From: S5-A14a sp050908895 | Lineage (GTDB): Bacteria > Bacillota > Clostridia > Peptostreptococcales > Anaerovoracaceae | Length of the DNA stretch: 64,000 bases | NCBI GenBank assembly: GCA_050908895.1 | Contig: CP171222.1 | Coordinates: 744,001 to 808,000 of the forward strand | Direction: 5' to 3' | In this document: piece after piece, positions 44,531 to 53,560 of the stretch | Position numbering within the stretch: the first letter of the stretch is position 1 | How the letters are laid out: every line of letters begins with the position of its first letter | Notes under the pieces: model-generated | Told to the model about the DNA's origin: nothing | Seen by the model: the letters and a program-made list of their open reading frames with translations, nothing else | Database searches by the model: none | Translations under genes and position numbers: made by a program

Positions 44531-45187
44531 TTATACCTCGCTTCCTGATGGTGCTTCATTGCTATTTTCTAAAATTCCAAATACAGCAACACCATCAAAT
44601 ATATTTACTTGTAGATTTTTCTTATGTTCTTCAACTGTAACACCGAATTGATTTTGCCAGCTTGAAGGGTAGGAGGGGGTTCTTGAAATGACGGATTTAC
44701 CATCGTTTCTTACCTTTGGCTTATATATTTCAGGATTATTTAAATCAAAGATAAAAAGGTACTCATCATTTGATTTCATCAGTTTCCCAAGTAGCTTATA
44801 TCTGTTGTCAGGATTCCAGCCCATCAGTTCTATAACTTTGGCATAGAAGATTCTGCAGGTTATTTGCTTGGGATTTTTCTTTTCTCCGGAAGAGCACCAT
44901 TTCACAGAGTCTTTTTCTTCTTCAAGACATGGTCTTACAGCTAGTTTCTTTTCTGCAGAATTAACTAAAATTTGTACATATTCTATTTCCGGCAGTTTAC
45001 GAATACACGCTTTATTTACAGAAACCTTGCTTTTATTTAGGGTAAATGATGGTTCAAAGACGTGTGAAAAGAACTCTCCACGTACCACCTGAAATCCATC
45101 ATAGTTGAAAGACTCAGTCACGGTTACTTCTATTTCCGGAAGTCTTTTTTTATTATTGATATTTTCCGAAAATTTTTGCTCAAGCAT
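44531..45187 (-). CDS. Recombinase-associated repeat-domain protein, long form
   Basis: A 218-residue protein. FQVVRGEFF, YVQILVNSAEKKLAVRPC, KQITCRIFYAKVIELMGW and YKLLGKLMKSNDEYLFIFDL align in order with YEIAHGQFF, HVELLIHPEKMILAVRAS, KIIRGKAFLPTIFRLLNW and YKMLGILHEKDDEKVLLFDL at the C-terminus of the serine recombinase. It is therefore a free-standing copy of that domain. Its ATG overlaps the recombinase stop by eight bases. It could be a recombination accessory or directionality factor working with the recombinase; this is inference. Confidence 0.6.
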   Translation of the reverse strand: MLEQKFSENINNKKRLPEIEVTVTESFNYDGFQVVRGEFFSHVFEPSFTLNKSKVSVNKACIRKLPEIEYVQILVNSAEKKLAVRPCLEEEKDSVKWCSSGEKKNPKQITCRIFYAKVIELMGWNPDNRYKLLGKLMKSNDEYLFIFDLNNPEIYKPKVRNDGKSVISRTPSYPSSWQNQFGVTVEEHKKNLQVNIFDGVAVFGILENSNEAPSGSEV

Positions 45188-47039
45188 CAGTATTAACCTC
45201 CATTTCGCTCATGATACTTTTGATTTCTTTATTGAGGGTGTTTCTGTCAGTTACCTTTAGTTCAGGCTCCTTATAAGGTATACTTTCCGTAGTAACATTC
45301 CAATCAGATAAAGCATCTTCTTCAATTTCCTTTTCTTTTGCACGAGAATAGTATTTTTTACCGAACCCTTCGCTCCAGTCAGCAGGATAGGCAAGAACCT
45401 TTTGAGATGTACCAGAAGTAAAAGGCTTCATAGAGGTTTCTTTTGATGGAGTTACAAAAGAGCTAGGCATTACTATTTCTGTATCTTTTAAGTCAAATAA
45501 AAGGACCTTTTCATCATCTTTTTCATGAAGGATACCAAGCATTTTATATTTGCATTTTGTTTTCCAGTTTAGCAGTCTGAATATGGTAGGGAGAAATGCT
45601 TTGCCACGAATAATCTTTGGTAGTGTTTTCCCATTTTTCTGTTTTGACCAAATAACAGCTTGGTTACTGGAAGGGGTAGAAGCCCTTACAGCAAGTATCA
45701 TTTTTTCAGGATGTATCAGAAGCTCTACATGAGAAATATCTCCAAACTTTCTTACCGTTTCTGCAGAAAAGCTAATCTCACTTGAAGAAATGTTGATTGC
45801 TGCTCGACCACTTGAATTGAAGAACTGGCCATGTGCTATTTCATATCCTCTGAGGTCGAAATCGCCCTCTAGAGCAGTTATCTTATTATTTTGGATATAT
45901 TCCTCATCTAATTCTTCATATGCTGATAAACAGGCTTCAGTGTATTCTTCAGGCTTAAATCCTGCCCATCTGGGATTGATAGATACAAAGCCAAGAAGTG
46001 ATCCTTCCTTTACCACATGAAGCGAGGGGAGAATGCCTTTGTTTCCATATTTGGAGTTGTTTATAAGATGCTGAACAGCTATGAAGTCATCTCTCGATAC
46101 GATACTTTCATGATGACCTATTTGCCTATACTGATTTCTGTTCTTTTTATTTTTCTTGGATTTATGGTCTAAGAAGTTTGGTGTATAGGTTTTTCTAGCA
46201 AGAACATCACCACAGTGTCTTTCATTTTGAAGAATTTGTAAGATGCTACCGGAAGACCAACTTGTATTTCCTTTTTTAGTTTTACATCCGTATTGCGTTA
46301 GTGTTTCTGCTATGATTTGACAGCTATATCCGTATAGGTACATAAAGAAGATGAGACGGACAACTTTCGCTTCATCTTCATTTATGACTAGGTTTCCATC
46401 TTCATCATGGTCATAACCAAGTAGCGGGGGAGTTAGGAAAATGCCTCTCTTAAAACGCATTTCTATGGATGAGTTCATGACTTCACTTTTAGTATGACTT
46501 TCTTCTTGGGCTATGGTGGCCATAAAGGCAAGGGTCATTTCGCTATGAGAGTCTAGTGTATGAAGATTTTCCGACTCAAAGAATATACTTATAGGCGGAT
46601 TCATATTCTTAAGTTTTCTCACATAATCAATACAGTCAACTATATTTCTTGCAAATCTGGATACACTTTTTGTTACGATAAGGTCTATTTTTCCATTATT
46701 ACAATCATCCATCATTCGCATAAAAGAATCTCGATGCTGAAGAGAAGTGCCTGAGATTCCTTCGTCAGCATAAATATCTACAAGATTCCAGTTAGGGTAT
46801 CTTTTTATCATATCGGTGTAATGATTTTTCTGTAATTCATAGGATGAAGTCTGGTTTGGATCATCTGTAGACACCCTTGCATAAACTGCAACACGCTTAG
46901 TTGTAGTTCCGCTGAAGATATTCTCTACTGGAACAGCAGGGATTACATCAAGTTTATCTGAGTCAATGCCTTTATACCTTTCTCTTATTTTTTGTTTTTT
47001 ATCTTCGGTAGTCTTAAGCCTTACTTCATTTTCATTCAT
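45180..47039 (-). CDS. Large serine recombinase with unusual C-terminal domain
   Basis: A 619-residue site-specific recombinase, the likely integrase of the element. The resolvase domain starts near residue 48 (VAVYARVSTDD, nucleophile S57; YADEGISGTS; VSRFARN), followed by the recombinase domain (LLGYDHDEDGNLVINEDEAKVVRLIF). No CxxC zinc ribbon or evident long coiled coil follows. Instead the last 270 or so residues contain a domain repeated in the next two genes. I chose ATG 47039, with AAAGGAA upstream; GTG 47045 is also in frame. The position about 5 kb inside the left end is unusual for an integrase. Confidence 0.88.
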   Translation of the reverse strand: MNENEVRLKTTEDKKQKIRERYKGIDSDKLDVIPAVPVENIFSGTTTKRVAVYARVSTDDPNQTSSYELQKNHYTDMIKRYPNWNLVDIYADEGISGTSLQHRDSFMRMMDDCNNGKIDLIVTKSVSRFARNIVDCIDYVRKLKNMNPPISIFFESENLHTLDSHSEMTLAFMATIAQEESHTKSEVMNSSIEMRFKRGIFLTPPLLGYDHDEDGNLVINEDEAKVVRLIFFMYLYGYSCQIIAETLTQYGCKTKKGNTSWSSGSILQILQNERHCGDVLARKTYTPNFLDHKSKKNKKNRNQYRQIGHHESIVSRDDFIAVQHLINNSKYGNKGILPSLHVVKEGSLLGFVSINPRWAGFKPEEYTEACLSAYEELDEEYIQNNKITALEGDFDLRGYEIAHGQFFNSSGRAAINISSSEISFSAETVRKFGDISHVELLIHPEKMILAVRASTPSSNQAVIWSKQKNGKTLPKIIRGKAFLPTIFRLLNWKTKCKYKMLGILHEKDDEKVLLFDLKDTEIVMPSSFVTPSKETSMKPFTSGTSQKVLAYPADWSEGFGKKYYSRAKEKEIEEDALSDWNVTTESIPYKEPELKVTDRNTLNKEIKSIMSEMEVNTDA

Positions 47040-47095
47040 TAGCACGATTCCTTTCCTATGAAATTTATATTTATCATATTATTTTCATAATAGAA

Positions 47096-47141
47096 AAACC
47101 ATAAACCAAAGGTTAAGGTCTTATCCCACGGTTTATGGTTT
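47096..47141 (-). terminator. Terminator of the XRE regulator gene
   Basis: A 12-base inverted repeat AAACCATAAACC / GGTTTATGGTTT with a 22-base loop; on the minus strand it is followed by TTTTTC. It separates the regulator from the recombinase operon. Confidence 0.7.
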
Positions 47142-47155
47142 CTTTATATATAGGC

Positions 47156-47512
47156 TTATCTTTTACCTATATACCACTGATTCTTACGGATGATGTCCTT
47201 TGTGAACTTTAGAATTTCGTAAAATAATCGCTTTTCATATTTGTCACAGTCAAACATTAGTGCATCGATATCCGTCTGATAGTCAGATGGGTGAGATAGA
47301 AGATTTCCAGTTAATAGTTCATCTACAGTAATGCCAAGGGCATTTGCTATTTTTACTACAGATTCTAGACTAGGTTTTTTCTTATTGTTCTCGATGTTTG
47401 AGATATACACCGGTGATAAATCTGATAGTTCAGCAAGCATCTCTTGTGTGAACTTAGCACTTAATCTTGTTTCACGAACTCTCATCCCAATGAGTAAGTA
47501 ATCGATTATCAT
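47156..47512 (-). CDS. XRE-family helix-turn-helix regulator
   Basis: A 118-residue Cro/CI-type DNA-binding protein. The HTH covers about residues 8-65 (MRVRETRLSAKFTQEMLAELSDLSPVYISNIENNKKKPSL). The remaining 50 residues are helical and basic and could mediate dimerisation. GGAGGT precedes the ATG. It is divergent from the DNA methyltransferase, with palindromes between them, so it may control both itself and the modification gene, or act as the element's repressor. Confidence 0.85.
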   Translation of the reverse strand: MIIDYLLIGMRVRETRLSAKFTQEMLAELSDLSPVYISNIENNKKKPSLESVVKIANALGITVDELLTGNLLSHPSDYQTDIDALMFDCDKYEKRLFYEILKFTKDIIRKNQWYIGKR

Positions 47513-47538
47513 ATGTTTTTACCTCCATTATTATATTT

Positions 47539-47555
47539 AGAGTAAAAAATACTCT
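47539..47555. promoter_or_regulatory. Probable operator of the XRE regulator
   Basis: AGAGTAAAAAATACTCT, a six-base inverted repeat with a five-base centre, lies just downstream of a minus-strand TATAAT (47563-47568) and upstream of the ribosome site of the regulator gene, placed to block its transcription. Confidence 0.55.
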
Positions 47556-47580
47556 CTATTATATTTTGGGAGGAAAAAGG

Positions 47581-47596
47581 ATTAGATGCATCTAAT
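47581..47596. repeat. Perfect 16-base palindrome in the divergent control region
   Basis: ATTAGATGCATCTAAT is fully self-complementary. It lies between the XRE gene and the methyltransferase promoter and is a candidate protein-binding site. Confidence 0.5.
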
Positions 47597-47613
47597 AAAA
47601 CAAAAAAATAGAA

Positions 47614-47652
47614 TTGCAGCACGCCGCGATTTATGGTATAATTTAGACCATA
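47614..47652 (+). promoter_or_regulatory. Methyltransferase promoter with overlapping inverted repeat
   Basis: TTGCAG and TATAAT (47637-47642) with a 17-base spacer. TATGGT (47632) and ACCATA (47647) form an inverted repeat around the -10, suggesting repression, possibly autoregulation by the methyltransferase. Confidence 0.6.
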
Positions 47653-47667
47653 GAATGGAGGTAAAAA

Positions 47668-48633
47668 ATGTTGAAATGTGCGTCTTTTTTTGCCGGTGTA
47701 GGTGGAATAGATAAAGGCTTTGAAGCAATAGATGCCTTTGATATAGTTTATGCAAATGAAATTGATCCATATCCAGTAAAAACATATGAATTAAATTCTA
47801 AAATAAAAGTTGACTGTAGAGATATTCACGAAGTTAAGCCAAGTGAAATCCCAGATTTTGATGTAATGCTTGCAGGATTTCCGTGCCAAGCTTTTAGTGT
47901 TGCGGGAAATAGACAAGGATTTAATGATGAAAAGGGTAGAGGTACTTTATTTTTTGAGTTAGTAAGAATTATAAAGGAAAAGAATCCTTCTATAGTATTT
48001 CTCGAAAATGTTAAAAATCTAGTTGGTCATGATGGTGGTAATACATTCGCAGTTATTATAGAAACTTTGCAAAAACAAGGATATTATATTAAACACGCAG
48101 TTTTAAACGCTATGGAATATGGAAACTTACCACAAAACCGAGAAAGAATATATATAGTGGCTTTTAAGGATGTAGAAGCTTATAAAAATTTTGAATTTCC
48201 AATGCCAGTTGTTTTAGATAAAAAATTAAGTGATATTATTGATTTTAATAAAAAAGTTGATGATAAGTATTACTACACACCAGGTAAATATAAAGGTGAT
48301 ATTTATGAGAAACTTGTAGAAGCTATGGATGATAGCAATGCGATTTATCAGTGGCGAAGAACATATGTCAGAAAAAATAAAAGTGGGGTTGTTCCTACTC
48401 TTACAGCAAATCAAGGTGAAGGCGGACATAATGTTTGTTTGGTAAAAACTAAAAAGGGAATCAGGAAAATGACTCCTCATGAGTGTTTTAATACACAAGG
48501 CTTTGATTCAAAATTTAAATTACCTAAAAATATGAGTGATGCAAGACTTTATAAACAGGCTGGAAATTCAGTTTGTGTTTCAGTTATTGAGAGAATAGCT
48601 CATAACATTGCAAATTCATTAAATGATTTATAA
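47668..48633 (+). CDS. DNA (cytosine-5-)-methyltransferase, type II
   Basis: The modification half of a restriction-modification system, 321 residues. ASFFAGVGGIDKGFEA (motif I), GFPCQAFSVAG with catalytic C73 (motif IV), FLENVKNL (motif VI), NLPQNRERIYIVAF (motif VIII) and KQAGNSVCVSVIERIA (motif X) are in canonical order. The target-recognition region is short, fitting a small C5 enzyme. GGAGG precedes the ATG. It converges on the putative restriction gene across a shared terminator. The exact recognition sequence cannot be read from this. Confidence 0.93.
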   Translation: MLKCASFFAGVGGIDKGFEAIDAFDIVYANEIDPYPVKTYELNSKIKVDCRDIHEVKPSEIPDFDVMLAGFPCQAFSVAGNRQGFNDEKGRGTLFFELVRIIKEKNPSIVFLENVKNLVGHDGGNTFAVIIETLQKQGYYIKHAVLNAMEYGNLPQNRERIYIVAFKDVEAYKNFEFPMPVVLDKKLSDIIDFNKKVDDKYYYTPGKYKGDIYEKLVEAMDDSNAIYQWRRTYVRKNKSGVVPTLTANQGEGGHNVCLVKTKKGIRKMTPHECFNTQGFDSKFKLPKNMSDARLYKQAGNSVCVSVIERIAHNIANSLNDL

Positions 48634-48677
48634 AAAATGAAGTGCTTATTCAAAATTATTGATAAGCACTTCATTTT
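48634..48677. terminator. Bidirectional terminator between methyltransferase and restriction genes
   Basis: A perfect 16-base-pair inverted repeat AAAATGAAGTGCTTAT / ATAAGCACTTCATTTT, with T-runs on both strands, separating the two convergent genes. Confidence 0.9.
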
Positions 48678-48680
48678 TTA

Positions 48681-49223
48681 TTATCTATTATCTTCAATTA
48701 TGCGACAACGCCTAATATCGAATATAATATCAGGAACCAGATTATATGCATCTACAAATAAACTTTGTAAGCTAACATGAGGTCTTCTCCCTTGATCCTT
48801 TTGTTCTTGGATAGTTTGTGTTTTATTTGCAGGGTACTTTCCAAATTCATCTGAGTTTATTTTTAAATCATAAATGTATAGAAGATTATCATCCAACTTA
48901 AATCTTAAGAAAACCAAGTCATCAAATTGGCATTTTGGACCAAACGAAGATAAATCTCCATCAAAGCGGGAAGTTGCTTTAAATTCAATTTTTCTATTGG
49001 TTTTTGGATCGGTTGCATCTCCAACTTCACTACCTCTATTCCATAGAAAACCAAGGCAATAACAAGCCATAGGTTCGCTGATAGCATCAGGCATATTCAT
49101 ACCTCTATGACTGTTATTTGAGATATAAGTATTTAGATCTTTCCATTTGAAGTAGGCGTTGCAAGTTTCATCAATTCGGGCATCATCAATTACGATTTGG
49201 TTAAATTCATTATAAATTGGCAT
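48681..49223 (-). CDS. Type II restriction endonuclease (possibly Bsp6I family)
   Basis: A 180-residue protein with a PD-(D/E)XK signature: GDATDPKTNRKIEFKATS, giving D72 and E80-x-K82. The size and the convergent C5 methyltransferase of about 320 residues resemble the Bsp6I system (GCNGC), but I recall this family only loosely, so specificity is a guess. It is the last gene of the leftward defence operon; its start overlaps the upstream nuclease-like gene by 14 bases, which couples restriction to the Hachiman-like genes. Confidence 0.7.
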   Translation of the reverse strand: MPIYNEFNQIVIDDARIDETCNAYFKWKDLNTYISNNSHRGMNMPDAISEPMACYCLGFLWNRGSEVGDATDPKTNRKIEFKATSRFDGDLSSFGPKCQFDDLVFLRFKLDDNLLYIYDLKINSDEFGKYPANKTQTIQEQKDQGRRPHVSLQSLFVDAYNLVPDIIFDIRRCRIIEDNR

Positions 49224-49998
49224 TTTTCTTCTCCTTTAATAATTTTAATTCGTTTAATAGTTCTGATGGGTTTCTTAAATCGCCAAGCTGTACATAATAA
49301 TTATCGGCATCCATTTTTGTTTTAGTTGAATTTAAATAAGATCCTTGTTTTATTATCATTCTAGCATCTATTATATTTTTAAAATCTGAATGAGTAATAT
49401 ATCCTGAAATTTCATATTTCCATATTTGCTTTTTTAATAATTCAAGAAGATTTTTTCTGTCGCAGAATTTGGAATAGAGACACTTATTTCCTTTCATTAT
49501 ATCATCGCAGGATGGTTCAATTCTAACCATAATAAAATAGTCATATATATAACTCTCGGATTCAAGATTAGGAGTGTATTCAGCATTTTTATTCCAATCG
49601 GCACACTCTAATAAGAGTAAGTTCCCATAACTTTTTGTGGATTTTACTGCAATTTTTTTGCCACAAATATCAATGTCTCCTTGATCCCAATATCCTAGTT
49701 TCTTTTCACTAAAATCCAGTTTTATATCCAATCTTAAAGGATATAAAAAATTAGCTACAGCACATTCTGCTAATTTACCTTGGAATGTGTTAGAAAAAAT
49801 CTCTCCAGGCTTTCTATTTTTTTTACCATTACTTCTGTGATCCCTGTGTTCACCTTTTTCACCAAAAGTCATATTATATGCAAAATTAAAAACTTTCGTT
49901 ATGGTCTCTGATTTGAATTCAAAGACATCAGTAAATTGTTTTGGATTATTTGTTTTAAAGCAAGAACCATCAAATTCAAGTTTTTTATATGTTGTCAT
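49210..49998 (-). CDS. PD-(D/E)XK-like protein in the defence operon
   Basis: A 262-residue protein I cannot assign to a named family. FQGKLAECAVANFL (E78) followed by DQGDIDICGKKIAVKSTKS (D108/D110 and K119) has the layout of a restriction-type nuclease fold, with alanine at the usual glutamate of E-x-K. GGAGGTGG precedes ATG 49998. It lies 21 bases after the HamB-like gene and overlaps the restriction gene. It may be a second restriction subunit, a specificity partner, or the nuclease of the Hachiman-like complex. Confidence 0.6.
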   Translation of the reverse strand: MTTYKKLEFDGSCFKTNNPKQFTDVFEFKSETITKVFNFAYNMTFGEKGEHRDHRSNGKKNRKPGEIFSNTFQGKLAECAVANFLYPLRLDIKLDFSEKKLGYWDQGDIDICGKKIAVKSTKSYGNLLLLECADWNKNAEYTPNLESESYIYDYFIMVRIEPSCDDIMKGNKCLYSKFCDRKNLLELLKKQIWKYEISGYITHSDFKNIIDARMIIKQGSYLNSTKTKMDADNYYVQLGDLRNPSELLNELKLLKEKKNANL

Positions 49999-50019
49999 GC
50001 AATAAACCACCTCCTTAAA

Positions 50020-52635
50020 TTATATAAATATGTCTGGTGCATTGTATTGAATATCTTTAGCTTCTTTACAAACACCTTTATTATTGCAATTTAATAATGA
50101 ACGGCTCAGCTTTATTTCACCATTATCTAACATAGCTACATATATGATTTTATGCTCTTTAATATAATTTGAAGTTTCCCTTGAAAATCCATTTCTTTGC
50201 AAGAATATAGTTAGTGGATTACGAGTTCCATACTCAACATATTCATACCAATCATTACTAAAGCTTTCTACGTTATGAAACTTCTTATATTCATTTGAAA
50301 AACGTAAAAAATAGTTTGAAATACTGAAGAGAATTACGCCATCTATAACATTCAATGTATCAGAAATAACAACATTTCTATGTTCTTTTGAATCATTATA
50401 TTCTACAGGTTTGTTATTAACCATAATGATTGAATTAGGTTTATCTTGTTGGTACTCTATGGCTTTATTTACTATAAAACTAAGTCCTGCACCTTGAATC
50501 CATTGTAGCAGTATTACAGCATACCAGCGTAATTTGTTATGACTTCCAGTATCCTTATTTTTATATCCTAATGTTTTATGTTCATATTTTTCCCATTTAA
50601 AAATTTTACACAACCTTTCTAAAAAAATTACTATGGCCTCATAACTTACATGCCCATCCTCATCAAAAGTAGGGTATGAGAGCCCATTTTGAATAGCAAC
50701 AGTTAGATTTTCTGTTTGATCAACTGAAACATTGATATCATCATCTGGTTTTGTTATGCCTTGATTAAAATGTTCTCTGATTTTTTCTTCTAGTTCTTCA
50801 GACAGATATTCAGAAAAATTTTTATATACAAGGCTGTTTCTTTTGCTCATGATATCTTTGAGTAGAATAAGTGCAAATTTTCTCATTAAAACATAATTAT
50901 CATTGGTTTGATTTTTAGGGTGTTTTTCAAATTCAACATTACCAGAAGCAAGCGCTTCTATAATTTTCCTTTTTTGTCCACTTGTAAGCGCAGAATCAAT
51001 TGAAAGCTTTTGTTCTGGAATTTCAGTAGTAATGAGTTCTATGTAGTTTTCTTCCTTGACTTTGTCTCTACCACAAATTAAAAAAACATTACCAAATAAG
51101 TTATATTCTATTCTTCCAACTCGTCCGATTAAGTTCTTAAAATCGATAGGGTTCATATAAGAACGTCCTTTTTTGTAATGTAATACAAATAAATTATCGG
51201 CAGGCATATTAACCCCTTCGACCAATGTACTAGTGCAAAAAATTGTAGTAATAAGCCCCTGTCTAAATAATTCTTCTATCTGCATACGAATTGCTGAAGG
51301 CAGATACCCAACATGATAGGCAACACCTTTTTTTATGATTTCTGCTAGGTAATAATCTCCATGTACTTGGTTAGCAATTTCTTTTGAAAGTGTAAGTAAC
51401 TCGCTATCTGTATTGTTATGTTCAATCGTTTCGGCATAGGAACGCGCTAGATCTACTGCATGATGTATAGAGTTGCAATATATGATATTTTGCTTTACTT
51501 TTTCATGATTATGACCACTGACTAGGTGTATAAAATCATTTAAATTACAATTATCTCTTAACCTAATAGATGGTATAAATTTAGTGGCTTGCTCATTGTA
51601 AATACTGACCAAGTGTTTCTCAAAATTCACAAGAAATTTGAATTGTGTTACAGGAGAGAATTTAGTTGCAAATTGATTGTATGAAGCTTCTTCGTCAATG
51701 TCATTTAAATATAACCAAGGGTTAGGTATATTGGGTGAAGCAAAGATAAGTTGAGGTTTATTTGTGCGTTCAATCAGCTTGTCTATAATTTTATAGTAGA
51801 AAGGGCTCCTGCTATCCATTTCTGAAAGTTTTTGTGCCTCATCAATAAACAAATAATCAATCTTAATTTTTGGATTACTAATCAAAAGATACAATAGTCT
51901 TTCTGGTGTAAGAACAAATATGAAGTTGTGGTCTTCATTTAAAGCTAATGCACCTGCAGAAGTAATAAGTCTATAGTTTTTTTCTTTTAAACTGTTAGTA
52001 AGATCATTGATTATTTTACTTGAAACTTCATTTATTAATGCTTTTGTTGGTACGATTATTGCGTAATTTTTTTGAATTCCAGCCTGGACTTCTTCCTTTA
52101 TATACATTCTCATAATAAAGGATTTGCCCATTGAAGTTGGTCCAGAATAACTAAAAAAATTATCTTTTAGGTGTTCATATACTTTCCTTTGCGATTTCAT
52201 AAACTTTAATTCTGGAAGAGCGGGAATTGTTAGGTAGTCTTTTGCAAATTCAGTATATACATTTTCTAAGGTCGCTATGCTATGGTAATTATGATTAATA
52301 ATATTAAGACCTTGAAAATTTCCAGTGTTGGTTAGTACTGAACCAGCATAGAATGATACCTTATCATCGTAAGGATATATATGATTTAGAGTTGCTATCA
52401 CTTCTTGTGAAAGCATTTTATGTTGATCACCCAAAATACGATGATTTGATTTTGATAAAATATCTGCAAATCTAAGCGCATCTGAAATATTTATCGTTTT
52501 ATATTTTTCACTAGGTATTTGGAATAGTGAAAGGGCATAATTATAGAGCAAATTCTCATGAATTTCTTTAAGGTATTCGTTATCGGATATATCTGAGTAA
52601 ATTATATCTCCTATACTTTTGAAGTGATTATCCAT
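50020..52635 (-). CDS. hamB: HamB-like SF2 helicase (Hachiman system)
   Basis: An 871-residue superfamily 2 helicase. Walker A GPTSMGKSFIMRMY is near residue 165, Walker B FIDEAQKL near 270, and the second RecA-like domain has FCTSTLVEGVNMPADN and IGRVGRIEYNLFG (motifs V and VI). A long C-terminal region of about 300 residues follows. Hachiman HamB helicases scan DNA and are thought to hold HamA inactive until damaged or phage DNA is met. The gene starts two bases after the hamA-like stop. Helicase identity is firm; the Hachiman label depends on its partner. Confidence 0.85.
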   Translation of the reverse strand: MDNHFKSIGDIIYSDISDNEYLKEIHENLLYNYALSLFQIPSEKYKTINISDALRFADILSKSNHRILGDQHKMLSQEVIATLNHIYPYDDKVSFYAGSVLTNTGNFQGLNIINHNYHSIATLENVYTEFAKDYLTIPALPELKFMKSQRKVYEHLKDNFFSYSGPTSMGKSFIMRMYIKEEVQAGIQKNYAIIVPTKALINEVSSKIINDLTNSLKEKNYRLITSAGALALNEDHNFIFVLTPERLLYLLISNPKIKIDYLFIDEAQKLSEMDSRSPFYYKIIDKLIERTNKPQLIFASPNIPNPWLYLNDIDEEASYNQFATKFSPVTQFKFLVNFEKHLVSIYNEQATKFIPSIRLRDNCNLNDFIHLVSGHNHEKVKQNIIYCNSIHHAVDLARSYAETIEHNNTDSELLTLSKEIANQVHGDYYLAEIIKKGVAYHVGYLPSAIRMQIEELFRQGLITTIFCTSTLVEGVNMPADNLFVLHYKKGRSYMNPIDFKNLIGRVGRIEYNLFGNVFLICGRDKVKEENYIELITTEIPEQKLSIDSALTSGQKRKIIEALASGNVEFEKHPKNQTNDNYVLMRKFALILLKDIMSKRNSLVYKNFSEYLSEELEEKIREHFNQGITKPDDDINVSVDQTENLTVAIQNGLSYPTFDEDGHVSYEAIVIFLERLCKIFKWEKYEHKTLGYKNKDTGSHNKLRWYAVILLQWIQGAGLSFIVNKAIEYQQDKPNSIIMVNNKPVEYNDSKEHRNVVISDTLNVIDGVILFSISNYFLRFSNEYKKFHNVESFSNDWYEYVEYGTRNPLTIFLQRNGFSRETSNYIKEHKIIYVAMLDNGEIKLSRSLLNCNNKGVCKEAKDIQYNAPDIFI

Positions 52636-52637
52636 AG

Positions 52638-53546
52638 TTATACACCTCCATTCATCACATGCGTCATTACATTTTTACAATCTAGGGAAGTATTATCAAA
52701 TGGCAGTATATAAAAATAGAATGAATACATGGAAAGCCCGCGTTTTATAATTTCCTGGTATATATGATTAGCATGATGTTTAATATCAAAATCCATTTTT
52801 TTGGTTAATAAATTCCTGTACTCTATGTTGCCATAACCTGCAGGATTCAATCCCAAATTGTAACCAATAAATATTCCGTATGCATTGTCATAACATGAAG
52901 GAGAAGATTTGCTTGGTATAATAATATTTTTGATTTGCTGTGATGTTTCTTCATCAAATCTTTTATCTAAATTTGATGGATCAAGTAACGGCATCAAATC
53001 ATTACCATTTTGTATTTGTTCTATAGAGTCGAATGCATTGTTAATTGCATCAAGAATATCTCCTTCAACGGATGAAGCACCAAATACTAACTGGTAGTAA
53101 GAGGGAGCAGTATCTGTAAAAGGAAGAAGGTGTATAGCATCACATTTTGTCCCTGATGAAGATGTTGCAATTTCTACTTTACTCATAAGTTTAGGGGCTT
53201 CTAAGATTTGCTCTAAAAAAGCGTAAAGTAAGACTTCGCCTAAGGCATTACCTGTTCCTATGTCACCAGGAAATCCATTTTTAGCCATGATTGAAACAGC
53301 CTCTAAACCAATACTTTCTATATCACCTGATTTTATAAATTCATCACGTTTAGCTCGTGAGAAAACATATCTGCCAATATTTTTTCTAATGAATGACTGC
53401 AACATAGAATAGTCAAATTTATTATTTTTTACATTCAAGTGAAAAAGACGTAGCTGTTGTGGGTTATTAATTTTTATAATTTCATTATGATTGACTTCTG
53501 TAAAAACATTACCAAAATCATTCCCTTGAATTGTTTTATCAAGCAT
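52638..53546 (-). CDS. hamA: HamA-like protein (DUF1837, Hachiman system)
   Basis: A 302-residue protein with the DUF1837/HamA C-terminal region: ALGEVLLYAFLEQIL, APKLMSKVEIATSSS, CDAIHLL (D136), YYQLVFGASSVEGDILDAINNAF and GIFIGYNLGL. HamA is the nuclease effector of Hachiman anti-phage defence. The usual catalytic E-x-K in the GExK position reads G-A-S-S here (A157, S159), so DNA cleavage by this subunit is doubtful. GAGGTG precedes the ATG. Followed two bases later by the helicase gene, the standard hamA-hamB order. Confidence 0.8.
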   Translation of the reverse strand: MLDKTIQGNDFGNVFTEVNHNEIIKINNPQQLRLFHLNVKNNKFDYSMLQSFIRKNIGRYVFSRAKRDEFIKSGDIESIGLEAVSIMAKNGFPGDIGTGNALGEVLLYAFLEQILEAPKLMSKVEIATSSSGTKCDAIHLLPFTDTAPSYYQLVFGASSVEGDILDAINNAFDSIEQIQNGNDLMPLLDPSNLDKRFDEETSQQIKNIIIPSKSSPSCYDNAYGIFIGYNLGLNPAGYGNIEYRNLLTKKMDFDIKHHANHIYQEIIKRGLSMYSFYFYILPFDNTSLDCKNVMTHVMNGGV

Positions 53547-53560
53547 GCAGTCACCTCAAT

